Assembly: GCA_963782445.1 (NCBI GenBank)
Contig: CAWAJM010000001.1
Location: 744,001-808,000, forward strand
Direction: 5' to 3'
Length of the DNA: 64,000 nt
From: ZC4RG20 sp963782445
GTDB lineage: Bacteria > Pseudomonadota > Gammaproteobacteria > Steroidobacterales > Rariloculaceae
The notes below the pieces were generated by a model. It saw only the letters and a list, made by a program, of their open reading frames with translations, searched no databases and was not told the origin of the DNA. Positions 35,986 to 45,170 of this stretch are shown here, piece by piece (the stretch's first letter is position 1; the number at the start of each line of letters is the position of its first letter). Position numbers and translations under genes: made by a program.

Positions 35986-37824
35986 TCAGCTTGCGTCGGC
36001 GCGCTCGCCCGAGCGCATGTCCGCGCGGATCTCGGCGTCGAGCGCGTTTTGAATTTCGCAAAGGCGCCGGTACGGTCCCTCGATCCCCGCGAGGGTCGCG
36101 TGGTCTCCGAGCTGCACGCAGCGGCCGTGCTCGAGCACCATGATCCGGTCGGCGTGCATCACGGAGGAAAGCCTGTGCGCGATGACGATCGTCGTGTGCC
36201 GGCCCTTGCGCAGCCGCAGCGCCTCGAGAATCCGCCGTTCCGTGCCCGTGTCCACGGCCGACAGAGAATCGTCGAGCACGAGCACGGGCGGTTCCTTGAG
36301 CAGCGCTCGGGCAAGCGCGAGCCGCTGCCGCTGCCCGCCCGAAAGCGCGATGCCGCGCTCGCCGACGAGCGTGCCGTAGCCGGCTGCAAAGCGCTCGATC
36401 GACTCGTGTATCGCCGCATCGCGGGCCGCATGCTCGAGCTCGCCACGGGCGGCGTCGGGACGGCCTACGCGCAGGTTGGCCTCGACGGAGCGCGAGTACA
36501 GGAACGGATCCTGAAGCACGACCCCGACCTGGCGGCGCAGCCATTGCCGGCTCTCTCGAGCGATCTCTCGGCCGTCGATCGAGATGCGGCCGTGCTGCGG
36601 CGCGTAGAGCCGCAGCAGCAGGCGAATCAGGGTCGATTTCCCGGCTCCGGGCGCGCCGACGATCGCGAGCGTCTCGCCGGCCGGCACGTGCACGGAAATG
36701 TCCTCGACGACGGGGCGCTCCGGGTCGTACCCGAAAGTCACGTGCTCGAAGCGCAGCTCACCGTCGGCCCGGATCGCGGCAGGCGCCGGTTCACGCGTCT
36801 CTTCCGGGGCCGTCAGGATGTGGTTGACGCGCTCGAGCGAGACGACGGCCTTGCCGCTGTCCGTCAGCACGCGGCCGAGCTGGCGCACGGGCCAGATCAC
36901 CATGGCTTCGTAGGTCAGGAACGCGAACAGCGTGCCGACCGTGATGCGGCCGTGCACGATCGCGAGCGCACCGACGAACAGTACGATCCCGACCTGGCTA
37001 AGTGCGAACGACTCCGCGACGGCCCAGTACAGGCCCATGAGCTGGATGAGCCGGTGATTGTGGTCTCGAAACGCCGCGTTCTTGCGCGCGAACTTCTCGA
37101 TCTCGAAGTCCTGGCGGGCAAATGCGCGGACGACGCGGATCCCGGTCAGATTCTCCTGCAGCACGGCCGTCATTTCGCCCTCGGCCGCATCCGTGACCTC
37201 GAACACGCGCTTGACCTTCCTGAAGAATGTGAACGCCGAGACCGCCAGCAGCGGCATCAGCGCGAGCGAGAACCATGCCAGCTGCGCATCGAGCCAGAAC
37301 AGGATCGGCGTCACCGTCGCGAGCAGCAGCAGGGCGCGGCCGATCTCGACGATGTCGCCGGAGAAAAACACGCGCAGCGTCTCGACGTCCGAGGAGCAAC
37401 GCTGTACGAGATCGCCCGTATCGGCGTCGTCGTAGAAGGCCGCGTCGACGTGGTGCAGCCGCCGGTAAAGCGCTTCGCGCAGGCGCCGGGCGATCGTCTC
37501 TGACGCGGTCGCCGACAGGCGGCCGCGCAGGTACTGAAACGCTCCGCCGATCGCCGTCATGAGCGGGATCGCAAGGGCGGAGAGCCAGAGGTACGTCCGA
37601 AAGGCTTCGGCGCCGGTGAGCCGGCGCAGCGGCAGCGTGAGCCACGGCGTGCCGGCGGCGAGATCGTGCTGGACCACCACGTCGATCGCGTATTTCGCGA
37701 CGAGCGGCGCGCCGAACATGAATAGATTCGCGAGGCCCATGGCCAGGATGGCCGCGCCGTAATGGGCGCGCCGGCCGCGCGTGAGGGCCCACAGGCTTTG
37801 GTGCTGTATCGACGTCATCGTCAT
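35986..37824 (-). CDS. Heterodimeric ABC exporter subunit (BmrC/YheI-like, degenerate-site partner)
   Basis: 612-residue half-transporter: six membrane helices (about 20-310) and an ATPase with Walker A GAPGAGKST, signature LSGGQRQRLALARAL, Walker B VLVLDDSLSAVD and H-loop IAHRLSS. The residue after Walker B Asp is Asp instead of catalytic Glu, the usual mark of the inactive half in heterodimeric exporters; the active Glu is supplied by the following gene. It is the first gene of the operon, with a start likely at MTSIQHQS or the ATG at 37824. The substrate is unknown. There is no adjacent regulator. Confidence 0.92.
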   Translation of the reverse strand: MTMTSIQHQSLWALTRGRRAHYGAAILAMGLANLFMFGAPLVAKYAIDVVVQHDLAAGTPWLTLPLRRLTGAEAFRTYLWLSALAIPLMTAIGGAFQYLRGRLSATASETIARRLREALYRRLHHVDAAFYDDADTGDLVQRCSSDVETLRVFFSGDIVEIGRALLLLATVTPILFWLDAQLAWFSLALMPLLAVSAFTFFRKVKRVFEVTDAAEGEMTAVLQENLTGIRVVRAFARQDFEIEKFARKNAAFRDHNHRLIQLMGLYWAVAESFALSQVGIVLFVGALAIVHGRITVGTLFAFLTYEAMVIWPVRQLGRVLTDSGKAVVSLERVNHILTAPEETREPAPAAIRADGELRFEHVTFGYDPERPVVEDISVHVPAGETLAIVGAPGAGKSTLIRLLLRLYAPQHGRISIDGREIARESRQWLRRQVGVVLQDPFLYSRSVEANLRVGRPDAARGELEHAARDAAIHESIERFAAGYGTLVGERGIALSGGQRQRLALARALLKEPPVLVLDDSLSAVDTGTERRILEALRLRKGRHTTIVIAHRLSSVMHADRIMVLEHGRCVQLGDHATLAGIEGPYRRLCEIQNALDAEIRADMRSGERADAS

Positions 37825-37901
37825 CGCTTCCGCTTCGGATCCCTGAAGGCGAGCGAGCCTGGAACGACGACGTCGTCGAGGAGCTGGAGCCCGCCCGCGC
37901 A

Positions 37902-38381
37902 GTGTGGGTGAGCGAGACTCCGGATCGCGACGGGGTCAGGAGGCGCTCACCGTTCGATGGAGTGGCCGTCGAGCCTCATCGAGCTCTCCTGTTGTGGGTC
38001 TGGAAAAGGGGGGCAGATTCTACTCCTCCCCTTCCGAAAGGCAAGTTGCGCGGTCAACGTAGATGGTCGCGCTCGGACCACAGCCAGCGTGGTTTCTCGC
38101 AGGGTTTCAACTCCGGCGGCGGCTCTTTCATCACTGAGCCGGCGGCCGGTAAGCGGCTGCTGGTCAGCTACGATCCCGAGACGTTGAACAACTTCGAGGT
38201 CGGTATGCGTTCCGACCTGGCGGGCGGGCATCTGCGTTTGACCGACGAATATCGACCCCGGCAGCGGAGCGGCTCTGCGCCGGCGCGCCCATTTGCGGCG
38301 CTTCGTGCCGGGCTCGATTTGACGTTCCGGGGCGGGCAGTCCTATAAGTCGGGCTACATGGCTCGGATGTCCATACGATGA
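37902..38381 (+). pseudogene. TonB-dependent receptor C-terminal remnant
   Basis: The 553-base gap before 38378 is not empty. Frame 37902-38381 contains GFSQGFNSGGG, then VSYDPETLNNFEVGMRSDL and GGHLRLTDEYR. These resemble the barrel part of TonB-dependent receptors (GFKSGGFN, YDPETLxNYEIGxKSDL, GRLRLN). No receptor N-terminus (plug, TonB box) is present in the window, and the stretch beyond DEYR does not look like a normal barrel end, so I read it as decayed. It ends in ATGA shared with the next start. Its place before a parvulin gene and HupE fits a receptor-isomerase-HupE neighbourhood that I recall in related bacteria. Confidence 0.55.
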
Positions 38382-39325
38382 AGAAGATTCTGCGCGAGCC
38401 GCTGCTGCACTTTCTCGCGGCCGGCCTCCTGCTGTTCGGCGTCTATCGATGGGTGCACGGCCCATTGCCGGCGGCGGAGGCGGGGCCCTCGAAGGACATC
38501 GTCGTCGATCGCAAGGCCCTGCTGACGTTCCTGCAGTACCAGGCCAATGCGTTTCAGCCGAAGTACTTCGGGGGCCAGTTCGACGCAATGTCGGCGAAGG
38601 CCAGGCAGGACCTCATCGACAAGTACGTGCGCGAGGAGGCGCTGTACCGAGAGGCCGAGGCGCTCGGCCTCGCGCAGGGCGACTACGTGATCCGGCGGCG
38701 CATGGTGCAGAAGATGCTGTATCTCATCGAGGACACGGCGACGGAGTCGTTCGCGCCGACGGACGCCGAAATCGAGCGGTACTTTCGGGCGCATCGGCGC
38801 CGTTACGAAGTGGCGCCGTCGCTGACCTTCACACACGTCTTCGTCGATGCCGAAATACAGCGCCGGGAGGGTCCGGAGAAGGCGGCCGAGCGCCTCAAGC
38901 GGGAACTCGAGGCGCAGCACGCGACTTTCGCCGATGCGCCGAAGTACGGAGATCGTTTCCCGTACCTGCAGAACTACGTGAACATGACGCCGGACTACGT
39001 CAGGAATCAGTTCGGCGAAGCGTTCGCGGCCGCGGTCATGAAGCTCGAACCGTCGGATCACGCGTGGCGGGGGCCGATCAAGTCTCTGTTCGGTTACCAC
39101 CTCGTGATGCTCACGGCGCATACACCGGCCCACGTGCCGGAGCTCACCGAGATCCGTGACGAGGTCAGGGACGACATGCTCCGGGATCGTGTCGCGGCCT
39201 ATCGCGAAAAAGCCGTGAAAGACCTCACGCGCCGCATGAACGTCAAGCTCGACGCCTCGTTGGCGGCGGACCCGCAGCGGACGGCCGCGGCGCAGTCGGC
39301 CCCGACGACGACGGCGGCTCGGTGA
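38378..39325 (+). CDS. Peptidyl-prolyl isomerase-like protein, PpiC/SurA-type
   Basis: 315 residues. One N-terminal membrane helix (LLHFLAAGLLLFGVYRWV) anchors a periplasmic chain with a SurA-like helical region (residues 45-130) and a parvulin-like domain (about 145-250) containing TFTHVFVDAE, GDRFPY and WRGPIKSLFGYHLVML. The canonical parvulin active-site residues are not obvious, so it may act as a chaperone more than an isomerase. It begins in ATGA overlap with the receptor remnant and ends in GTGA overlap with the HupE gene, so the group is translationally coupled. An Ala/Thr-rich tail closes it. Confidence 0.82.
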   Translation: MKKILREPLLHFLAAGLLLFGVYRWVHGPLPAAEAGPSKDIVVDRKALLTFLQYQANAFQPKYFGGQFDAMSAKARQDLIDKYVREEALYREAEALGLAQGDYVIRRRMVQKMLYLIEDTATESFAPTDAEIERYFRAHRRRYEVAPSLTFTHVFVDAEIQRREGPEKAAERLKRELEAQHATFADAPKYGDRFPYLQNYVNMTPDYVRNQFGEAFAAAVMKLEPSDHAWRGPIKSLFGYHLVMLTAHTPAHVPELTEIRDEVRDDMLRDRVAAYREKAVKDLTRRMNVKLDASLAADPQRTAAAQSAPTTTAAR

Positions 39326-40371
39326 GGCGCGCGGGGATGAGGACGGCGCGCATGCGGCGCTGGGCGCTCGTCGGCGCGCTCGCGACAGGCTTGGCGGCGG
39401 CCGGTTTCGGCGGCAGCGTCGCCGCCCACGACGCCCGGCCCCTGTCGGTAAACATCACCGAGCAAAGCCCGGACCTGTACGTGGTCCGCATCCTCGTGCC
39501 GCCGACGGTCGATGCGGCCGATCAGCCGAGGGTTGTCTGGCCGGGCGGTTGTGAGGTCGCGAGCCGGGAGCCGGCTCGGCCGCCCGCCGTCGCGTGGGAG
39601 ACAGAGGTCGTGCGCTGCAAGGCCGGCCTGGAGGGCTCCAAGGTCCGCATCGAGTATCCCGTGTTCAACCCCTCGCTCTCGACGCTCTTCAGACTGCATG
39701 AAGTATCGGGGACGGTCGTCACGAGCGTGTTGACGCCGGATCGGCTCGAGTGGACCGTGCCGCAGCAACCCGGCTGGCGCGACGTCGCGGCGGACTATCT
39801 CGGGCTCGGCGTCCGCCATATCTGGACCGGTATCGATCACCTGCTGTTCGTGACCGCGCTGCTCATCGTTGCGGGAACCGTGCGGCGCACGCTGCTCGCG
39901 ATCACGGGCTTCACGGTCGCGCATTCCGTCACGCTCTCGCTTTCGGCGCTCGACCTCGTGCGGCTGCCGGTCGCCCCCGTCGAGGCGGCGATTGCGCTAT
40001 CCATTCTGTTTCTGGCCAGGGAGATCGCGGCCCCTCATCCCGAGAACCTCGCGAACCGTTATCCGATGCTGGTCTCGTCGTCGTTCGGACTGCTGCACGG
40101 CTTTGGCTTTGCATCGGCGCTGCGGGAAGTCGGGCTGCCGACGAAGGAGCTCGCCGTCGGGCTGCTGTCCTTCAATTGCGGCGTCGAAATCGGGCAGATT
40201 CTGTTCATCGTCGGCGTGCTGTCGGCCGCCTACGCCTGCCGCCGTGTGCTCCGGGCCGGACGGGTGTCCGTGCCGGTCTTCGTGGCGCGCTTCGACGTGC
40301 TCGCCGGCTACGCGCTCGGTATTCCGGCTGCATTCTGGTTGATCCAGCGCTTGGGCGCCTTTGCTGCCTAG
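39322..40371 (+). CDS. HupE/UreJ-family membrane protein
   Basis: 349 residues, GTG start at 39322. A signal segment leads to a periplasmic domain (about residues 35-160), followed by six or so membrane helices with the family motifs GIDHLLFV, GFTVAHSVTLSLS, SSSFGLLHGFGFASAL and FNCGVEIGQ. The His- and Asp-rich helices resemble metal (Ni/Co) transporters of the HupE/UreJ group. Metal uptake is inferred; there is no hydrogenase or urease gene in the window. The coupling to a PpiC-type gene and a receptor remnant suggests an envelope function. Its 3' end overlaps the glucoamylase gene's 3' end by 4 bases (convergent). Confidence 0.87.
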   Translation: MRRAGMRTARMRRWALVGALATGLAAAGFGGSVAAHDARPLSVNITEQSPDLYVVRILVPPTVDAADQPRVVWPGGCEVASREPARPPAVAWETEVVRCKAGLEGSKVRIEYPVFNPSLSTLFRLHEVSGTVVTSVLTPDRLEWTVPQQPGWRDVAADYLGLGVRHIWTGIDHLLFVTALLIVAGTVRRTLLAITGFTVAHSVTLSLSALDLVRLPVAPVEAAIALSILFLAREIAAPHPENLANRYPMLVSSSFGLLHGFGFASALREVGLPTKELAVGLLSFNCGVEIGQILFIVGVLSAAYACRRVLRAGRVSVPVFVARFDVLAGYALGIPAAFWLIQRLGAFAA

Positions 40372-42698
40372 TCCGATAGCAGCACTTCGTAGTCCCGGCC
40401 TTCCCAGCGATTTTCGCCATGCCAATAAAACGTAAATTGAACCGTCGTGCCCGCGGGCAGAGCGGCCGTCGGAAGGTCTACGGCGAATACTCCGAGCCCG
40501 GTATCCTGCGTCTCGGCATCGGCGATCTCCTGCCAGCCCCTGAGGCCCCAATGCACGCGAGCCGCTGCCAGCAAGGCGATAGTCAATGGATGGCCGGCGC
40601 GCAGGCGGCGCGGACGGCATCGCGGGCCCCAGAGGTCGCGGCCTGCGTCCGGCCGCCTCCCTTGGTAACGGGTCCACGTCGCCACGGGCCGGTCGACGGG
40701 ATAGCCCCGCGCTCGGCTGTAGCACAATTTGATGAACTCGCTGTGCGCCCAGACCAGCGGCATCGCGGAGCCGCTCGGCTTCCCGGGTTCGAGGTGACGC
40801 TCCGGGATCGGCGCCTTGTCCCACACCTGCTCGGGCAGCAGTCCTCCCGGCCCCGTCATCGCGGCCATGGCTTCGAGGTACGGTAGCGGATCGGCGCCCG
40901 AGACCAGGGCGTAGTGGCCGCGTTCCCCGGTCAGCAAAGGCCAGCCTCGACCCCAACCCGTGCCGTCGAAACCGCTGCCGTCCTCGTGCTCGCCGTAGCC
41001 GTCGCCGTTGTAGCGGTGCCAGACCGGACCGCTCGGCGTGTCGGTCCGCAGCAGCGCGTCGATCGCCTCGACCGAATTGAGAATACACGGGTCGTCAGGA
41101 CGGCGCAGCCCGTAACGGACGAGTTGCAGGAAATCGGTCGCGATCTGCTCTTCGGCGGGAATATTCGGGTCGATGGCGCGATTCTTGATGATGACTCGCT
41201 CGGCGAGCGCGCCCTCGTGCACGAGCGCATCCGTGGGTGACGTGCGCACGTAATATCCGGCGACCCCGAGCCGGCGCGCCAGGGCCGAATTCTCGACGTA
41301 AGACCAGTCCTCGATGTGGTGGTTCCAGCTGTCGGCCAAGCGCAGGGCGAACGCTCGCGCCGGGTCCTCGAGAAAGCCGCTCCCTTCGACGAGCGCCGCG
41401 ATCGCGACGGCGAGCGTGAAGGTGTTGATGCCCGCGTCCTCTTCCCACCGGTCTTGACCGGTCGCAGGGCCTTCGCGAGCGATGAAGCGCAGCGCGCGCA
41501 CTACCATGTCCTGCACGGGAACGCCGGCGAGCGCGCCGCGTTCCTTCAGTGCCGATGCCAGGAGAACCGGGAACGCGGTCTCGTCGAGTTGGATACCCTG
41601 CCAGAACGGCGTGCCTCCGAGCCATTGATTCTGCAACCAGTGTCCGTCCTCCTGCTGCGTAGCGATCAAGTAGCGCAGCACGTCGCGCGCGTCCTCCAGG
41701 GCGTCCATGGCGAGGAGTGCACCGGCCGTTTCCAGCAAATCGCGGGACCAGACCAGATGGTAGCCGCCACGGCTCTGGCTCTCGTCGCCCCATGGAACGG
41801 AAAGGCTCGCGACGGTCGCGCCGCGATACGTTCGGTCCTGGTGAACCTTGAGCACCATTGCGGATGTCTCGAGCAATTCGCGGAGTCGCGCCGGCAGGTC
41901 CGGATACTGTCTCTCCGCGAGCCACTGGTTCCACGCGAGGCTCTGACCCTCCCAGACAGAGGCAAAATCCTGCATCAGGCTCGAAAGGGCCAACGTGGCC
42001 GCCGCGGTTCTGCTCGTTGCGAAGCCTAGCGCCACCGTTCCCTCCGCCGCCAACTCGCCCATCATCGTGACGGCCCCTGGACCGGCGCTGTCGTATTCCC
42101 AGGTCATGCGCCCGTTGCGGGCGAAATCCTGCCAGCCGTCGCTTTGCTCGAGGCAGCCTACGGAGCAACGTCGCCAGGCATCGGCGCCTTCCGCGTCGAC
42201 GGCAACGGCTGCGACGCCGAATGGGCCTTGCTCGCCCCACAACACGGTCCGCCCGTCATGCTTCTGTGCCCAGGCTTGATTGTGGGCTGCATCCTCTCCG
42301 AGGCGCAGAGCAATCAGTGCGTAGGGCCGTAAATCCGCATCGCCCGTAAGCCGATAGTTCAGCAGGAGGACGTCCCGGTGCTGAGATGGGCAAATGCGCA
42401 GCGTCAATGTGAATTTCGGATGCCGGTGAACGACTTGAACGGCCGGCACGCCCGGCTTGGCCAGTGTCACCTCGTAATTGCGAGCCCGCCGCAGCTCGAC
42501 CCAAAAACCTTTGTCGTCTGCGACGATGAACCCGAAGTCCTTTATTTGCGGGATGTCGATGCGCGGATAGTAGGTCTCGGTGACGATGCCCTCGGCGACG
42601 GTGAACCACAGACGCGACGAGCCGAAGCTCGTCCCGACCATGTCTTTTGCCGCATTGGCCCAAGTGGGATGAGGTTGGGAGGACTGCGGTGCTTTCAT
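40368..42698 (-). CDS. Glucoamylase-type glucan 1,4-alpha-glucosidase (GH15)
   Basis: Releases glucose from the non-reducing ends of alpha-glucans. 776 residues from ATG 42698, with AAGGGA just upstream. An N-terminal beta-sandwich (about 15-265) precedes an (alpha/alpha)6 barrel with WSRDLLETAGAL, the general-acid Glu region DRWEEDAGINTFTLA, GWGRGWPLLTGERG and the general-base region GLLPEQVWDKAPIP. A short beta domain ends the chain. No signal peptide is visible, so it is probably cytosolic and acts on glycogen or imported oligosaccharides, together with glycogen phosphorylase. The start is ATGA-coupled to the aquaporin gene. Confidence 0.93.
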   Translation of the reverse strand: MKAPQSSQPHPTWANAAKDMVGTSFGSSRLWFTVAEGIVTETYYPRIDIPQIKDFGFIVADDKGFWVELRRARNYEVTLAKPGVPAVQVVHRHPKFTLTLRICPSQHRDVLLLNYRLTGDADLRPYALIALRLGEDAAHNQAWAQKHDGRTVLWGEQGPFGVAAVAVDAEGADAWRRCSVGCLEQSDGWQDFARNGRMTWEYDSAGPGAVTMMGELAAEGTVALGFATSRTAAATLALSSLMQDFASVWEGQSLAWNQWLAERQYPDLPARLRELLETSAMVLKVHQDRTYRGATVASLSVPWGDESQSRGGYHLVWSRDLLETAGALLAMDALEDARDVLRYLIATQQEDGHWLQNQWLGGTPFWQGIQLDETAFPVLLASALKERGALAGVPVQDMVVRALRFIAREGPATGQDRWEEDAGINTFTLAVAIAALVEGSGFLEDPARAFALRLADSWNHHIEDWSYVENSALARRLGVAGYYVRTSPTDALVHEGALAERVIIKNRAIDPNIPAEEQIATDFLQLVRYGLRRPDDPCILNSVEAIDALLRTDTPSGPVWHRYNGDGYGEHEDGSGFDGTGWGRGWPLLTGERGHYALVSGADPLPYLEAMAAMTGPGGLLPEQVWDKAPIPERHLEPGKPSGSAMPLVWAHSEFIKLCYSRARGYPVDRPVATWTRYQGRRPDAGRDLWGPRCRPRRLRAGHPLTIALLAAARVHWGLRGWQEIADAETQDTGLGVFAVDLPTAALPAGTTVQFTFYWHGENRWEGRDYEVLLSD

Positions 42699-43507
42699 CG
42701 TATCCCTTGCTTGTGACCTGCGGAACACGCTTCATCGGGGTGGAATACGCCGTAGCGGTCGTGCGCGAAGTGGTAGATTTTCGCCACTTCGATTTCCAGC
42801 CTGCTGAGCGACATGAACCGCACGGCGGCGACGCCGATGAGACCGCCCGCGAGTGGGCCGAGCCAGTAGACCCACCAGGCGGACCACTCTCCGGAGATCA
42901 ACGCTGGCCCGAAGCTGCGCGCGGGGTTGGTGCTGGTACCGGAGACCGGCGCCTCGAGGAACACCATGAGGCCGTACAGCAATGGAAACAGTGCGGGCGT
43001 GAAATTCCGCAGGCGGCGGTGCTGCAGAAAGTAGAACAGCCCAATGACGAGCATCGCGGTCGTCACGGCCTCGCCGAGCAGGGCCACGGCGTCACCGTAG
43101 CGTACGCCCGGCAGCGTCGCCCCGTAGGCGATGCTGCTCCCTATCCCGCCCCAGGCAAGCAGCGGAACGCATCCGAGCGCGGCGCCGATCAATTGGGCGA
43201 CGACATAGCCGAGAGCGTGGCGCGGCCGCAGCTTGCCCATCATTAAGAAGCCCAGCGTTACGATGGGATTCAGATGCGCGCCGCTCTCTTTGCCCAGCGG
43301 CGACAGCGCGATCAAGGCGCCGGTCGTCCCGAACAAGAAGCCCGTAATCAAGCGGCGCAGGCCGGGCTGGGGCAGCGCTTGGACGACAGCGCTGCCGTGA
43401 CCGAAGTCGGCTATGACGACGGACAAGCCTATCGCCAGCAACAGCGCGGTTCCCGTCATTTCCGCGCCGTACAGGAGCCACGGGAAACGCTGATGATGTG
43501 CATCCAT
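42695..43507 (-). CDS. Aquaporin / MIP family channel
   Basis: 270 residues, six membrane helices and the two half-helix loops. The first selectivity motif reads HLNPIVT, so NPA is altered to NPI; the second is a normal TNPARSFGPA. Other MIP features are GALIALSPLGKESGAHLNP and an arginine after the second NPA. It forms a water, glycerol or small-solute channel; the NPI change may alter selectivity. It is the upstream gene of an operon with glucoamylase (ATGA overlap), an unusual pairing. A charged C-terminal tail follows the last helix. Confidence 0.9.
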   Translation of the reverse strand: MDAHHQRFPWLLYGAEMTGTALLLAIGLSVVIADFGHGSAVVQALPQPGLRRLITGFLFGTTGALIALSPLGKESGAHLNPIVTLGFLMMGKLRPRHALGYVVAQLIGAALGCVPLLAWGGIGSSIAYGATLPGVRYGDAVALLGEAVTTAMLVIGLFYFLQHRRLRNFTPALFPLLYGLMVFLEAPVSGTSTNPARSFGPALISGEWSAWWVYWLGPLAGGLIGVAAVRFMSLSRLEIEVAKIYHFAHDRYGVFHPDEACSAGHKQGIR

Positions 43508-43906
43508 GTCGCTCGATACGAGTGCTCGTGGGCACGCCGAGCCTGCAGGTCGATGGCCGTCCAGCGTTTCCAGAAAAGCTGCTCCAGTTCGCTCGGCCTA
43601 GCGTGCGCCGGTCGCCTCGGCGTGTCTAGATCCACGCCGCCGAATCGGACGATGCGCACGGCGCTCAGACTCCCCGGGGCAGCGGCGGCAGCCGCGGCTG
43701 ACAAGGACCTTTACCTGGGGAGCTCTCCGGCGGCCAGCAGCAACAGGTCGCGGTCGCCAGAGCCGTCATCTCCGCGCCGCGCGTGGTGCTCGCCGGTTAG
43801 TTAGCATCGTTGCGGCGCCCGAGTGTAGGATTCCGCAAGCCGATGAGGAACGGGCCGCCCGGCCCGAGGACGACGAGCCGGCGCTGTACGAAGGGGGGCG
43901 ACCGCA
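43508..43906. other. Divergent intergenic region, 399 bases, no gene recognised
   Basis: This lies between the aquaporin start (minus) and the PQQ sugar dehydrogenase start (plus). Short open frames exist but none has a known motif or a good ribosome site. Promoters for both directions should lie here; I could not pick a convincing pair of boxes. Confidence 0.5.
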
Positions 43907-45133
43907 ATGAGAATCTCGAAGACGTGGGCGGCGACGGCCGCTTTGGCGGGGCTGGCGGTCTCGACGGGGAGCCAGGCGCAGCCGCCGCAGGAGCCGCCGG
44001 TCATGCTGCCGACGGCGGACAAGCCGCTCGTGTTCGAGGCGGGCCGTCAAAAGATCAAGGTGGAGCTCGTGACGGGCGGCCTCGTTGGCCCCTGGGACCT
44101 GAAATTCCTGCCCGACGCTAAGACGATGCTCGTGACCGAGAGCCCGGGCCGGCTGCGCATCATCCGGGACGGCAAGCTCGACCCCGAGCCGCTCTGGACG
44201 GTGCCCGAGCGGCAAGGCAACGACGTCCTGCACGGCCTGGCCGTGCACCCGCACTTCGCCGAGAATCATTTCATTTACGTGTCGTACGCCAAGAAGGGCG
44301 AGAAGGGCCTCACGCTCGCCGTCGCGCGCGGCCGGCTCGAGGGCGGCACGCTCGAGGACATGCACGACATTTTCGTCGCCGACGCCTGGGAGAATGCGAC
44401 GATGGCGACCGCGGGGCGCATGCTGTTCGACCCGGACGGCACGCTTTACGTCACGGTCGGCGATCGCGACCGGCTCTGTTGTACGCCCAAGGACGACAAC
44501 AGCTTGCGCATGAAGGCGCAGGATCTCGGCAACAACGTCGGCAAGACCCTGCGCATCACGGACGCCGGGGGCATTCCGAAAGACAACCCGTTCGTCGGCC
44601 GGCCCAATGCGCGGCCCGAGATCTTCACGCTGGGCCACCGCAATGGCTATGGCCTCGCCTTCAATCCGAAGACGCACGAGCTCTGGGAGCTCGAGATCGG
44701 CCCCCTGGGCGGCGACGAGATCAACATCCTCAAGCCCGGTCACAACTACGGCTGGCCGCTCGTCTCGCTGGGCCGCAACTACACGGGGACGCTCGTCTCC
44801 GATCAGCCTTGGTATCGCAAAGGGATGGACAACCCCCGCATCTTCTGGACGCCGGCCATCACGCCCTCCGGGATGATCTTCTACACCGGAGACAAGTTCC
44901 CGGAGTGGCAGGGAGATATTTTCGTCGGCGCCCTGAGCGGCAAGCAGGTGCAGCGCATTGCCCTGGATCAGCCGCGCGAGGCCGAGCAGCGCGAGCCGAT
45001 GTTGACGCAGCTCGGCGTGCGCTTCCGGGACGTGGAGCAGGGGCCGGACGGCGACATCTACGTGACGACGGAGGTGCGCTACGGCGGCACGAAGCCGGAC
45101 GGCACTGTGCTGCGGATTGCGCCGGCGGACTGA
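43907..45133 (+). CDS. PQQ-dependent soluble aldose sugar dehydrogenase
   Basis: 408-residue periplasmic enzyme oxidising aldoses to lactones with PQQ. The signal peptide (MRISKTWAATAALAGLAVST) is followed by a six-bladed propeller of the GSDH/YliI type: GPWDLKFLPD, HGLAVHPHFAENHFIYVSY with the catalytic-His region, GRMLFDPDGTLYVTVGDR, TLGHRNGYGLAFNP, GGDEINILKPGHNYGWP and TPSGMIFYTGD. All main family blocks are present. It precedes the two-component genes by 38 bases and may be part of the same transcript, which would tie sugar oxidation to the regulator and the glycosidase. Confidence 0.93.
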   Translation: MRISKTWAATAALAGLAVSTGSQAQPPQEPPVMLPTADKPLVFEAGRQKIKVELVTGGLVGPWDLKFLPDAKTMLVTESPGRLRIIRDGKLDPEPLWTVPERQGNDVLHGLAVHPHFAENHFIYVSYAKKGEKGLTLAVARGRLEGGTLEDMHDIFVADAWENATMATAGRMLFDPDGTLYVTVGDRDRLCCTPKDDNSLRMKAQDLGNNVGKTLRITDAGGIPKDNPFVGRPNARPEIFTLGHRNGYGLAFNPKTHELWELEIGPLGGDEINILKPGHNYGWPLVSLGRNYTGTLVSDQPWYRKGMDNPRIFWTPAITPSGMIFYTGDKFPEWQGDIFVGALSGKQVQRIALDQPREAEQREPMLTQLGVRFRDVEQGPDGDIYVTTEVRYGGTKPDGTVLRIAPAD

Positions 45134-45170
45134 GCCTCCTCGCTCGCCCGCAGCCAACCGGCCGTAGCCG

